Notes: a model not told the origin generated them from the letters alone. 32,273 nt of DNA from an uncultured bacterium (GCA_905214995.1 CAJMOT010000008.1:1-32273), one strand, 5' to 3'. Positions 23,211 through 31,272 are shown, numbered from the stretch's first letter. A program made the numbers and translations.

Positions 23211-26200
23211 ATGGAAGCTGAAAATGGGAGCCATATTTGGGGGTTCGATATCGGAAAGGGATCGCTCGGAGAGGCGGTTTTAATGGGAGCGGAGTTTAGG
23301 CATGTGGCTTCGCTGTTGCTTGATAAGGACTTCGGGGAAATAAAAACCGCGGCGGGTCTGCGGAGGCAGATGAGAACCCGAAAGGCGCACAAAGCCAGGG
23401 AAAAATGGCTGGAGCGCTGTCTTTCCGACTTTGGAATAGAGCCGCTCAAACGGAGGGAAGTGGGAATTGTAAACGGGCGTTGGATGCTGATATCCAAAGG
23501 CGACGAACGCCTGGAGCGCGAATTTCCGCCGGACGGGGAGGACATTTGCTACAACGCAATCGCGCTGCGCTGCAAGCTGCTGCTCGGGGAAAAATTGGAG
23601 AGCTGGCAGATTTTCAAGGCTTTGAATTCGGCCATCCAAAACCGCGGATATGACGAAAATATCCCATGGAAGGAGTCGGACGTTTCCCCATCCAAAAAGG
23701 ACGACGACGATTACGCTAAAAGGCTCTCGCAGTATTCAAGGGAAAAAAGCGAATTGTTGGAGAGTTTTGAGGGCGGGGAAAAATACGACTATCCGTGCTT
23801 TTTCAAGGCCTATAAAATGGGGCTTTGGTCGCCGGAAAATCCGGAGCGCGTCGAGATACGCATCGGCAACGACGCCCAAAAGGCGAAAGGGTACGTCATT
23901 CCCCGCAAAGATGTGGAAAGAGAGTTTGAAAGCCTCGTCGAGGCTGCCTCAAAATGGCATCCCGCGATGAAGGGAAAAGCCATGTATATGATGTACGGAA
24001 TTGCGGAAACTCCATACGCTTCGTTCAAGCCCTCTCTTAGAAAAAAATTTGACCTAAAGCGCGGCGCGGAAAGCGACTGGACGGCGCTCGGGCAAAAAAT
24101 ACCGAGATTCGACAACAGGATAATCGACAAATGCAGGCTGATTCCGCGCCTGAACGTTTGCAAGATAAGGCCCCTTTCGGAAGCCAGGGGCGAGGGCGAT
24201 TTGCTGCATTACGAGATTACGCTTTCATTGAAGCTTCTCAACCTGCGCTTTTTCAGAAATTCAAATGTCGAATCGCTTTCGTTTGAGGAATTCAAGGCTG
24301 CGTTTGAAATCGCCAAAAGCGCAAAATACAAGATGGGAAAGGCGGCTTTGAAAAAATTTTTGAAGTCGATTTCGGCAAGCGTTTTGAGCGAAGACCAGTC
24401 TGAAATCGAAGCTCCGAGGGAGAGCGGCAGGGCGGCGTTTTCGAGGCCCGCGATGCTTTTGCTTAAAGAGCTCATATTTTCGGGAATGCCGCCGGCCGAG
24501 TTTTACGCAAAAAAGGCGGGAGAAATTTCAAATGCCGACCCCAATAAGGGGATTGTGGCTTCGGATTTGGATTTTATAAAACTGATGGGGAATTGCGGTT
24601 GGAACGGAATTTTTATTCCGGACGTTGAAACCTACCGTTTTGCGAACGACGGCGCCGATTCTGCAAAACTTATAAACGGGCTCATCGGTTCGCAGAACAA
24701 TCCCATAGTCCGCCACAGGCTTGCGTTTTTCTACGAGCGCATAAAGTTTCTCGAATCAAAATTCGGGATTCCCGACAAGGTTGTATTGGAGTTTGTGCGC
24801 GAAGACTTCATGGGCAAAGAGCAAAAGAAGCGCATGCAAATCGGGATGAAAAAGCGCGCTTCGGAGAAAATGCTTATAGCGAAAAAACTGGACGAGGCCG
24901 GATACAAGGGCGGCAATTTGCTGCTGAAAATGGAGCTGCTTGAAAAGCAGGGAGGTATCTGCCTGTATACCGGAGAGCCCCTGCTTCCGAGCGAGCTTGG
25001 AGTTCTCGAAATAGAGCATATAGTTCCGCGCAGCAGGGGCGGCCCCGACGCCCAATACAACTATGCGCTGACGCGCGAGAAAACCAACAAGGAAAAGGCG
25101 GATAGGACGCCGTTTGAATGGCTTTCGTCCGATCCCGTAAAATGGGCGGGCTATTCCGACAGGATAAAGGCGCGCGCCGGGCAGCTTGGAAGAAAGCGGT
25201 GCGAATTGCTTTTGGAAAAGAACGCCGAAGAGCTGGTGGAAAAATATACGGCTCTGGCGGAGACCGCGCACATTTCAAAACTCGCGCAAAAAATAGTCTG
25301 CCTGCATTTCGGCTTCCAGTTTGGAGGGTTGGGCGGAACCAAGCGCGTGTTCACAGTCCCGGGGGCGCTGACCGCCAGGATTCGCAGTTTCTACGGCTTG
25401 AATAAGATTCTGCACAATGAAGATTTGGCGAAAGATGCCCTTTCATATGAGGAAGTTTTGAAGCGCGGCGAGGAATTGGACAAGAAGAACCGCGAGAACG
25501 AAAAACACCACGCGCTGGACGCAATGTGTTTGTGTTTTGCTCCGACGGGCGTCAATTCAAAGCGCGCGCGGATCGATATGCTCTTGCCGCCCGATATTCG
25601 CGGCGAAGGGAAAGCCGAACTTTTTTTCAGAAAATATCTCGACAGGCTGATTCCGGTCGACGTCGCTCCGAAAAAACCGAGATTGGAGGACGGAATATAT
25701 TCTATGCGCGCGGTCGGAGGGAAAAAGTTTATGGCAAGGCGCGTCAATCTCGTGGATTTGGCTTATACGGTAGGGCAAAAGCCTGTCTACGATATTTCGG
25801 TTCTCATAGGTAAAAAAAATCCGAAAGAAAAGAAAATTATAAACGCCCAAATCCGCAAATTGGTTGCGGATTTCGCGCGGACAAATCCCTCGGAGGACGA
25901 ATGGAGAAAGTGGTGCGGCGAATGCAGACTGCCGTCAAAAAACGGGATTGGAACGCGGGTGATAAGGGTTCTCTTAAATTATGGGGAACCCGCCGAATAT
26001 AAAGATTTGTCGAAAGACGGGCGCGGCGCGTTCAGAAGGGGAGACGGGCATAAAGGGCAGATCGTATGGGAATCGACAGACGGAAAATATTACGTTGTTC
26101 CGATATATGTCCACGCCTCAAAAGCGAAGCTTCTTGCGGAGTTAGACGCGAATCCCAAAAAGAAAAGGGTATGCGACATCTTTACTTCGCACTGTATGGT

Positions 26201-26387
26201 AAAAGTCGGCAATGCCTATAACGACAAAGGCGAACTGCTCTTGCCCGAAGGCGTGTATATGGTGAATACGATACAGACGGACGGTCGGGGTAAATTAACG
26301 AATCCAAATGGAGAGAAAAGTAATTTGATAAACATTAATTACCTGATGAAAGCCGGAATGAGAAAAGTTTCGGTTAAAGACCTATGA
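23211..26387 (+). CDS. cas9: Cas9, type II-C RNA-guided DNA endonuclease
   Basis: The protein is 1058 residues from ATG 23211; an in-frame TTG at 23202 is also possible and neither has a clear ribosome site. It cuts double-stranded DNA guided by crRNA:tracrRNA. All nuclease motifs are present: RuvC-I WGFDIGKGSLG (Asp13), an Arg-rich bridge helix (RRQMRTRKAHKAREKW), RuvC-II VVLEFVRED (Glu527), HNH LEIEHIVPRSRGG (His603), and RuvC-III HHALDA (His767, Asp770). The residue before the HNH His is Glu where many Cas9s have Asp. The length and the absence of csn2 or cas4 place it in subtype II-C. The C-terminal 250 residues would read the PAM. It overlaps cas1 by four bases and appears intact. Confidence 0.95.
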   Translation: MEAENGSHIWGFDIGKGSLGEAVLMGAEFRHVASLLLDKDFGEIKTAAGLRRQMRTRKAHKAREKWLERCLSDFGIEPLKRREVGIVNGRWMLISKGDERLEREFPPDGEDICYNAIALRCKLLLGEKLESWQIFKALNSAIQNRGYDENIPWKESDVSPSKKDDDDYAKRLSQYSREKSELLESFEGGEKYDYPCFFKAYKMGLWSPENPERVEIRIGNDAQKAKGYVIPRKDVEREFESLVEAASKWHPAMKGKAMYMMYGIAETPYASFKPSLRKKFDLKRGAESDWTALGQKIPRFDNRIIDKCRLIPRLNVCKIRPLSEARGEGDLLHYEITLSLKLLNLRFFRNSNVESLSFEEFKAAFEIAKSAKYKMGKAALKKFLKSISASVLSEDQSEIEAPRESGRAAFSRPAMLLLKELIFSGMPPAEFYAKKAGEISNADPNKGIVASDLDFIKLMGNCGWNGIFIPDVETYRFANDGADSAKLINGLIGSQNNPIVRHRLAFFYERIKFLESKFGIPDKVVLEFVREDFMGKEQKKRMQIGMKKRASEKMLIAKKLDEAGYKGGNLLLKMELLEKQGGICLYTGEPLLPSELGVLEIEHIVPRSRGGPDAQYNYALTREKTNKEKADRTPFEWLSSDPVKWAGYSDRIKARAGQLGRKRCELLLEKNAEELVEKYTALAETAHISKLAQKIVCLHFGFQFGGLGGTKRVFTVPGALTARIRSFYGLNKILHNEDLAKDALSYEEVLKRGEELDKKNRENEKHHALDAMCLCFAPTGVNSKRARIDMLLPPDIRGEGKAELFFRKYLDRLIPVDVAPKKPRLEDGIYSMRAVGGKKFMARRVNLVDLAYTVGQKPVYDISVLIGKKNPKEKKIINAQIRKLVADFARTNPSEDEWRKWCGECRLPSKNGIGTRVIRVLLNYGEPAEYKDLSKDGRGAFRRGDGHKGQIVWESTDGKYYVVPIYVHASKAKLLAELDANPKKKRVCDIFTSHCMVKVGNAYNDKGELLLPEGVYMVNTIQTDGRGKLTNPNGEKSNLININYLMKAGMRKVSVKDL

Positions 26388-27274
26388 GTTATCACATCCT
26401 TCACATATCGGAACACGGGTGCGTGCTCTCGAAAGAGCGCGGGCTTCTGGTATGCAGGAAGGACGGCAAGACGCTCGGGAAAATCGCAATAGAGGATTTG
26501 CGGGCGGTGGTTATTTTAGGCGAGAGCGTAAATATAAGCGCCGCCGTGTTTGCGGGCGTTTTGGATAACGACGCCATAATAATACATTGCCGCAATTACA
26601 AGGCCGTCGGGGTTTCCGTTCCCAATAGCAGAACCTATGACGCGCGGGTCGTTCTAAACCAGGCGGCGGGAAACCGCAATCTGAACGCCGCGATATGGAG
26701 GAGGCTCCTGCGCGCAAAAATTGGAAATTGCGCGCAGTGCCTGAAGCTGATTGGCGTTAAAAATTCGCGCCTCGAAAAGTTTGCGGTTTCAAAACGCGAA
26801 CCGAATGAGGCCTGGTGTGCTCGGGAGTATTGGAAACATTATTTTCCGCAGTTGGGCGAGAGCGGGCAGGGGCGGGTTCCCCGGGGAAATTCGTCGCCAG
26901 TGAATTTGTTTCTCAATTACGGCTACGGAATATTGAGCGGCATTGTGCACAGGAGCCTGATTGTTGCGGGGTTAAACTGCCTTTTGGGCGTAAACCATAA
27001 GACGTATTATAAAAATACGCCGCTTGTGTACGACGCGATAGAACCGTTTCGGGCGTTTGCCGACTACGCTCTGTACAATTATATGTCGGGATGCAAGGAA
27101 CCCAATATGCGCGAATGGTCCGTATTTTCCGGAAGATTTTTGAAAGACATGCGCGTAAAAAAGGGAAGGGCGACGGTAAAGCTTATGGACGCCGCCGACG
27201 TGTTGTGCGAAAGCCTCGCGAACGCGTATAGATATAAAAAAGCGGAACTCATGTGGCTTCCGGTTCTCGATTGA
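26384..27274 (+). CDS. cas1: Cas1, CRISPR integrase
   Basis: The protein is 296 residues, typical for type II Cas1. With Cas2 it inserts new spacers at the array. The N-terminal beta domain starts HILHISEHGCVLSKERGLLV. The catalytic metal ligands are in NEAWCAREYW (Glu142), GVNHKTYYKNTP (His205) and VYDAIEPFR (Asp217/Glu220). The start overlaps the cas9 stop (ATGA). It ends normally with WLPVLD. No damage is seen, in contrast to its partner cas2. Confidence 0.93.
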   Translation: MSYHILHISEHGCVLSKERGLLVCRKDGKTLGKIAIEDLRAVVILGESVNISAAVFAGVLDNDAIIIHCRNYKAVGVSVPNSRTYDARVVLNQAAGNRNLNAAIWRRLLRAKIGNCAQCLKLIGVKNSRLEKFAVSKREPNEAWCAREYWKHYFPQLGESGQGRVPRGNSSPVNLFLNYGYGILSGIVHRSLIVAGLNCLLGVNHKTYYKNTPLVYDAIEPFRAFADYALYNYMSGCKEPNMREWSVFSGRFLKDMRVKKGRATVKLMDAADVLCESLANAYRYKKAELMWLPVLD

Positions 27275-27612
27275 CGCGCGTGCGAAACAAAAAGAAAAGT
27301 CCTTTCAGAATGGGATGGCTTATGGCGATGTTCGACTTGCCCGTTCTTCTCGAAGAAGATCGCAAGGAGGCCGCGCGTTTTAGAAAAGCCCTGCTCGACG
27401 ACGGCTTTATAATGATTCAATATTCCGTATATTCCCGCCCGTGCGTTTCCCTCGAGAGGATGGCAAGATATTATAATAAGGTAAAAAGCTACGCCCCGAC
27501 TACCGGAGACATACGGCTGCTGTTTTTTACGGACAAGCAATGGGGCATGAGCAAACTCGTGTGCAGAGGTGCAGAGTTCCCAAAAAACTTGAAAAAGTTC
27601 CCGAGCAGATAG
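27253..27612 (+). CDS. cas2: Cas2 with frameshifted C-terminus (8-bp tandem duplication)
   Basis: The reading frame gives 119 residues from GTG 27253; TTG 27271 (overlapping the cas1 stop) and GTG 27280 are alternative starts. The core is normal Cas2: FRMGWLMAMFDLPV (Asp28), FRKALLDDGFIMIQYSVYSRPC, GDIRLLFFTDKQWGMSKLVCR. It then runs into GAEFPKNLKKFPSR and stops. The cause is visible: GTGCAGAG occurs twice in tandem (27561-27576). Removing one copy continues the protein as VPKKLEKVPEQIEFFDAL...GNFLLF to a TGA at 27678-27680, a tail with the usual PEQ-x-FF motif. Cas2's C-terminal strands help hold the Cas1-Cas2 complex, so spacer acquisition is probably impaired. Confidence 0.85.
   Translation: MASGSRLTRVRNKKKSPFRMGWLMAMFDLPVLLEEDRKEAARFRKALLDDGFIMIQYSVYSRPCVSLERMARYYNKVKSYAPTTGDIRLLFFTDKQWGMSKLVCRGAEFPKNLKKFPSR
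27561..27576 (+). repeat. Perfect 8-bp tandem duplication in cas2
   Basis: GTGCAGAG (27561-27568) is immediately repeated (27569-27576). Eight is not a multiple of three, so it shifts the cas2 frame. Replication slippage can create and also remove it, so it could be reversible. Confidence 0.9.
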
Positions 27613-27679
27613 AATTTTTTGACGCCTTGAATGAAGAGGAGCCAAAAGTGGACGATGACGGAAATTTTCTGTTGTTTTG

Positions 27680-27727
27680 AAAAAAAATGCCGAATTTCAA
27701 GGTGCCATGCAGAGCTTAAAATTCGGC
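27680..27727 (-). terminator. Terminator of tracrRNA
   Basis: GCCGAATTT (27689-27697) pairs with AAATTCGGC (27719-27727), extended by AAG/CTT inside. On the minus strand it is followed by eight T residues (27687-27680). The T-run ends on the stop codon of the restored cas2 frame, so the convergent genes meet here. Confidence 0.85.
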
Positions 27728-27760
27728 AAAATCAGTTAAGACTTTACAACAAAAATTTTC
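27680..27760 (-). ncRNA. tracrRNA
   Basis: On the minus strand the segment 27735-27760 is an anti-repeat. It pairs with the CRISPR repeat through an uninterrupted 15-bp block (GACTTTACAACAAAA in the repeat) plus flanking pairs interrupted by two-base mismatches. Downstream is a single terminator-type hairpin with a U-run. A TTGACA box (27788-27793, minus strand) lies upstream with a weak -10 (TTAACT, 27765-27770), giving an RNA of roughly 75-80 bases starting near 27758. It lies between cas2 and the array, transcribed against the cas genes. It is needed for crRNA processing by RNase III and for Cas9 loading. Confidence 0.82.
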
Positions 27761-27764
27761 TATA

Positions 27765-27793
27765 AGTTAAAGCAACTTATATTGCTATGTCAA
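27765..27793 (-). promoter_or_regulatory. Putative tracrRNA promoter
   Basis: On the minus strand a perfect TTGACA (27788-27793) is followed after 17 bases by TTAACT (27765-27770). The -10 match is poor, though AT-rich alternatives are close by. It sits directly between the array's first repeat and the anti-repeat. Confidence 0.45.
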
Positions 27794-27797
27794 TAAG

Positions 27798-28024
27798 ATT
27801 TTTGGAAAGAACATTTTGTTGTAAAGTCAAAACTACTTGGCGACAAGCCCGTTGAAAGCGGCCATTTTTGGAAAGAACATTTTGTTGTAAAGTCAAAACG
27901 CGGATGGCGGGATAGACGAACTGGATGGAATTTTTGGAAAGAACATTTTGTTGTAAAGTCAAAACTTTTGCGTCGAAAATCTTATTTACGACGCCATTTT
28001 TGGAAAGAACATTTTGTTGTAAAG
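27798..28024 (-). CRISPR. Type II-C CRISPR array: 4 repeat units, 3 spacers
   Basis: Three identical 36-bp repeats lie at 27798-27833, 27864-27899 and 27930-27965. A fourth, at 27996-28024, matches for 29 bases and then diverges, so it is the degenerate end repeat. Spacers are all 30 bp (27834-27863, 27900-27929, 27966-27995). The crRNA sense is the minus strand, since there the repeat begins GTTTTGAC, as in other type II arrays, and pairs with the anti-repeat. The degenerate repeat is therefore at the upstream end of transcription and the tracrRNA-proximal end would be the active leader side, an order known in some II-C loci. A TTGACT box in each repeat could allow internal promoters. Confidence 0.95.
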
Positions 28025-28026
28025 GA

Positions 28027-28040
28027 CAAATTTAAATTTG
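28027..28040. repeat. 14-bp palindrome at the outer array edge
   Basis: CAAATTTAAATTTG is a perfect palindrome that starts two bases after the degenerate repeat and ends 14 bases before the hemA stop codon. It could be an AT-rich regulatory site or chance in AT-rich DNA. It is not a convincing terminator. Confidence 0.35.
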
Positions 28041-28053
28041 AAAAATGATAATT

Positions 28054-29076
28054 TTATGGCAATCCCAATCGGACGGCGAGGGCGTTGGCGCGGGTGGAGA
28101 CCGCTTGTCGGGCTTTTTCGATTTCGGCTTTGCGGGCGGCTATGTTTTCATTGGCTATTTTTGAGAGGTCGGATAGGTTGTAGAGAAAAGCGTCTTCTAT
28201 TTCGCCGCAATCTTCCTCTATGTTGCGCGGAACAGCGAGGTCTATCAGAAACATCGGCCTGCCGCCTCTATTTTTGCACGCGGCCTCTATGTCGGCCCTT
28301 TTTAACAGCGGTTCGCGCGAAAGGCTTGCGCAGAGGACGATGTCGAATTTTTCAATGTTTTCCTTCGCCGCCGCAAAGTCCGCCGACCGGCAGCCGATTT
28401 TCTCGGCGAGCGCGTCGGCGTTCGCGCGCGTGCGGCTGCATACGAGCATGTTTGACGCCCCGCGCACATAGAGGGCGTCGGCGACGAGTTTGCCGACCTC
28501 CCCTGAACCCATCAGCAGAATTTTGGCCTTTGAAATGTTTTCAAATATCCGCAGGGCGAGCTCCGCGCAGACGCTGCCGACGCTTATTTTGCCGCGGCCT
28601 ATTTCCGTGTTCGTGCGCACCCATTTGGCGCAGTGGATCGCCTTTTGGAATAGGGCGTTCAGCGCGGGCCCGCAGTGCCCGAGCCCTCTTGCCCTCTCGT
28701 ACGCCGCCTTGACCTGCCCGAGGATTTCCGTCTCGCCGGTCATCTGGGATTTCAGACCCGAGGCCACGGCGAAGAGGTGGCTTATCGCCTCCGCGTTTTT
28801 TTTCACGGAGCAGATTTTTTTGAAGTCCTCCGCGTCTGCCCCGTAAAGGGACTCGAACACCGCGTCCGCGAGTCCGTCGGAAGCGGCGGAAAAGTAGATT
28901 TCCACGCGGTTGCACGTGCTGAGCGCCAGCGCCTCCGAGACGCCCCCGATTTGCAGGATTCCGCTTTCGGCGAATGAGCACGCCGCCTGCGGCATTCCGA
29001 ACCTGCCGAGAATTTCGGGCCCGGCGGTCTCATGGGATATCCCCGCCGCGTAAAGGCTGTTTGCGATAGGCGCCAT
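28054..29076 (-). CDS. hemA: Glutamyl-tRNA reductase (short form)
   Basis: The protein is 340 residues. It makes glutamate-1-semialdehyde from glutamyl-tRNA with NADPH, the first step of the C5 tetrapyrrole pathway. The catalytic cysteine is in LSTCNRVEIY (Cys55), the substrate motif is HLFAVASGLKSQMTGETEILGQ (His100), and the NADPH site is ILLMGSGEVG (about 187-195). Most HemA proteins are about 420 residues. This one ends at SRANALAVRLGLP-type sequence, so it lacks most of the C-terminal dimerisation domain. Whether that is normal for the lineage or caused by the adjacent CRISPR locus cannot be told here. It lies 12 bases after the polyprenyl synthase stop in the same direction. Confidence 0.92.
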   Translation of the reverse strand: MAPIANSLYAAGISHETAGPEILGRFGMPQAACSFAESGILQIGGVSEALALSTCNRVEIYFSAASDGLADAVFESLYGADAEDFKKICSVKKNAEAISHLFAVASGLKSQMTGETEILGQVKAAYERARGLGHCGPALNALFQKAIHCAKWVRTNTEIGRGKISVGSVCAELALRIFENISKAKILLMGSGEVGKLVADALYVRGASNMLVCSRTRANADALAEKIGCRSADFAAAKENIEKFDIVLCASLSREPLLKRADIEAACKNRGGRPMFLIDLAVPRNIEEDCGEIEDAFLYNLSDLSKIANENIAARKAEIEKARQAVSTRANALAVRLGLP

Positions 29077-29088
29077 CTTCCCCGAAAG

Positions 29089-30069
29089 CTATCCCAGCGC
29101 CAGCTCCCTCATCGCCGCGCAGAACTCGAGGAGCTTGTCGGCCGCCCCCGGGAATTTGCCGAGCGCCTTTTCGGCGAGGCCTATGCGCCTTTCCATTTCC
29201 TCCGCGCAGATTTTTTCCACTCCGGAGGATCTCATCATCTCAATTATCTCTTCGGGGTTTTGAGATGAAAGGTTTTTTGCGAATCCGTCGGCGCGCTCCG
29301 AGTCCATGGTTTCAAAGAGCGCAATGAGCGGAAATGTCTGCTTGCCGGAGACGAGATCCGTGCCGAGCGTTTTCCCCGCATCCTTTTCCGACATGAACCA
29401 GTCGCACAGGTCGTCGTAAATCTGGTAGGCGATGCCGAGGTGCTTCCCGGCCTCTTCGGCGGCGTCGATCCACCCGTCGAGCCCCGCTACGGACTTCGCC
29501 CCGAGCGCGCACGCGAGCGAAAAGAGCGCGGCTGTCTTGCCGAAAGCTATCTCATAGTACCTCTCGCGCGTGACTCGCACGGACTTGTCGGCGAGCGTCT
29601 GGCGGATTTCGCCCTCGCATATCGTCTTTACGCATAACGCCGTGCGGCGCGACGTGTCGACGTCGTTTTCCTCGACCGCAAGCCCCATCGTGTGCGCGAA
29701 GATCGCGTCTCCGAGCAGTATGGCGGTTTTCGCCCCGTACTTTTTGTTCGCGGTTTCGGCGTTGCGCCTGATCTGCGCCCCGTCGATAACGTCGTCGTGT
29801 ATGAGCGTCGAAAGGTGCGTGAGCTCCACTATCGCGGCGCGGCGTATCAGCGATTCCCCCTTTTCGGGCGCGGCGTGGGCTGCGGCGAACACGAGTATCG
29901 GGCGTATGAATTTGCCGCGCGGGGCTATCGCCTCCCTTGCGGCGCAGCGCACCTCTTTTTCGAAAGTCCCCGCCTGCGCCGTCAGAAAGTCTTCGAACTC
30001 GCGGAAAAGCGCGCTCATTTGTTCGGAAATTTTCTCGAACGGGTTTGGGCTGTGCTTATAGTTGTTCAC
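29089..30069 (-). CDS. Polyprenyl diphosphate synthase (trans-type)
   Basis: The protein is 326 residues. It condenses isopentenyl diphosphate units into a long-chain prenyl diphosphate for quinones. The first Asp-rich motif is LIHDDVID (Asp92, 93, 96) and the second is QIYDDLCDW (Asp219, 220, 223), with GKFIRP and GKTAALF also typical. Length and motifs fit the IspB/heptaprenyl-octaprenyl group, but chain length cannot be read reliably. The start overlaps the rlmN stop by four bases, so the two are co-translated. Placement beside hemA puts it with genes for respiratory cofactors. Confidence 0.88.
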   Translation of the reverse strand: MNNYKHSPNPFEKISEQMSALFREFEDFLTAQAGTFEKEVRCAAREAIAPRGKFIRPILVFAAAHAAPEKGESLIRRAAIVELTHLSTLIHDDVIDGAQIRRNAETANKKYGAKTAILLGDAIFAHTMGLAVEENDVDTSRRTALCVKTICEGEIRQTLADKSVRVTRERYYEIAFGKTAALFSLACALGAKSVAGLDGWIDAAEEAGKHLGIAYQIYDDLCDWFMSEKDAGKTLGTDLVSGKQTFPLIALFETMDSERADGFAKNLSSQNPEEIIEMMRSSGVEKICAEEMERRIGLAEKALGKFPGAADKLLEFCAAMRELALG

Positions 30070-31259
30070 CGTTTTTCAGATTGCCCTGCGCCTGATTTTT
30101 CGCAATTAAAAAATGTCTCCGGCGGAATTTTTGCGGTTTCCCCCGCTTTCGTCGATCCGCCTGCGCCGTCGCCCGCGCCGGCCTCGAATTTCCTTTTGAG
30201 GGCGAGCTGCCCGCAGGCGGCGTCGATCTCCGAGCCCTTTTCGCGCCTGAGCGTGTGCGAGACGCCTTTCTCCGCGAGGATCTTCGCGAAGGCCGCCCTC
30301 CGCGCGGCGTCGCTGCGCTTCCACGGCAGGGATTCGACCCTGTTATAAGGTATTAGGTTTACGTGCGCGTGCAGAGTACGTGCGATTTTTGCGAGCTCCC
30401 GCGCCTGCGCGAAAGAGTCGTTGACGTTTTCTATCATTATGTATTCGAGCGTGATCATGCGCCCGCACTTTTCCGAAAACTTTTTTGCGGCGGCTACGAG
30501 CCGCGCGAGCGGATATTTTTTGTTTATGGGCATTATTTGCGAGCGCACTTCATCGGTCGCCCCGTGGAGGCTTATCGCGAGCCTGTACGGAAACCCCGTT
30601 TCAGCGAGTTTTTCCAGCCTGTCGGCTATTCCGCATGTCGACACCGTTATGCGACGCGCCCCGAAGCCGAATTTTTCGGGCGAGTTGAATGCCTCCAGCG
30701 CCGCGGAGAGGTTGTCGAAGTTCTCGAGCGGCTCTCCCATGCCCATAACCACTATGTTTTCAAATTCAAATTTCGCCTCCGCCCTTCCGGACGGCAGGAT
30801 TTTCCTTTCCGCAAAGGGCAGCGCCTGGGCGACTATCTCGCCCGCGGTCAGGTTGCGGACGAACCCGCGCATCGCCGACGCGCAGAACTTGCATCCGCAC
30901 GCGCAGCCCACCTGCGTGCTGACGCAGAGCGTCTTTCTGATTTTGCCGTCCTCGGCGGGGGCTTTGAGCAGCACGCATTCCACGAAATTGCCGTCGGGCA
31001 GGGCGAACAGGTATTTTTTTGTTTCGTCCCCCGCCTTTCGGTCGCCGACGAGCTTTGCGGGCTCGAAGTCAAACCTCTCCCCGAGAAATTCGGCGAGCCT
31101 TGCCGGCAGGGAGGGAAAGGCTTTGGGATCGAAAATTTTCTTCGAGTATACGCAGTCGAACACCTGTTTTGCGCGGAACTTCTCGAATCCCGCCGCGGCG
31201 AGCTCGGAGGCGAGCTCCTCGCGGGAGAGCGCGTAGAATGGAATCCTGCCCGCGGGCAT
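30066..31259 (-). CDS. rlmN: 23S rRNA/tRNA (adenine-C2) methyltransferase RlmN
   Basis: The protein is 397 residues, a radical-SAM enzyme that methylates A2503 of 23S rRNA and A37 of some tRNAs. The iron-sulfur motif is QVGCACGCKFCA (Cys119, Cys123, Cys126). The SAM and substrate segments FENIVVMGMGEPLENFDNL, RITVSTCGI and LAISLHGATDEVRSQIMPINKKYPL are present. The second catalytic cysteine is in DAACGQLALK (Cys349). About 40 residues follow it (GAGDGAGGSTKAGETAK...), a low-complexity extension not needed for the fold. It overlaps the polyprenyl synthase start by four bases. Confidence 0.95.
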   Translation of the reverse strand: MPAGRIPFYALSREELASELAAAGFEKFRAKQVFDCVYSKKIFDPKAFPSLPARLAEFLGERFDFEPAKLVGDRKAGDETKKYLFALPDGNFVECVLLKAPAEDGKIRKTLCVSTQVGCACGCKFCASAMRGFVRNLTAGEIVAQALPFAERKILPSGRAEAKFEFENIVVMGMGEPLENFDNLSAALEAFNSPEKFGFGARRITVSTCGIADRLEKLAETGFPYRLAISLHGATDEVRSQIMPINKKYPLARLVAAAKKFSEKCGRMITLEYIMIENVNDSFAQARELAKIARTLHAHVNLIPYNRVESLPWKRSDAARRAAFAKILAEKGVSHTLRREKGSEIDAACGQLALKRKFEAGAGDGAGGSTKAGETAKIPPETFFNCEKSGAGQSEKR

Positions 31260-31272
31260 GCCGGCGTCCGCC

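Noticed and set aside
27777..27962. Minus-strand ORF with a repeated TLQQNVLSKN motif
   Set aside because: It is the translation of the CRISPR repeats and spacers, not a protein gene.
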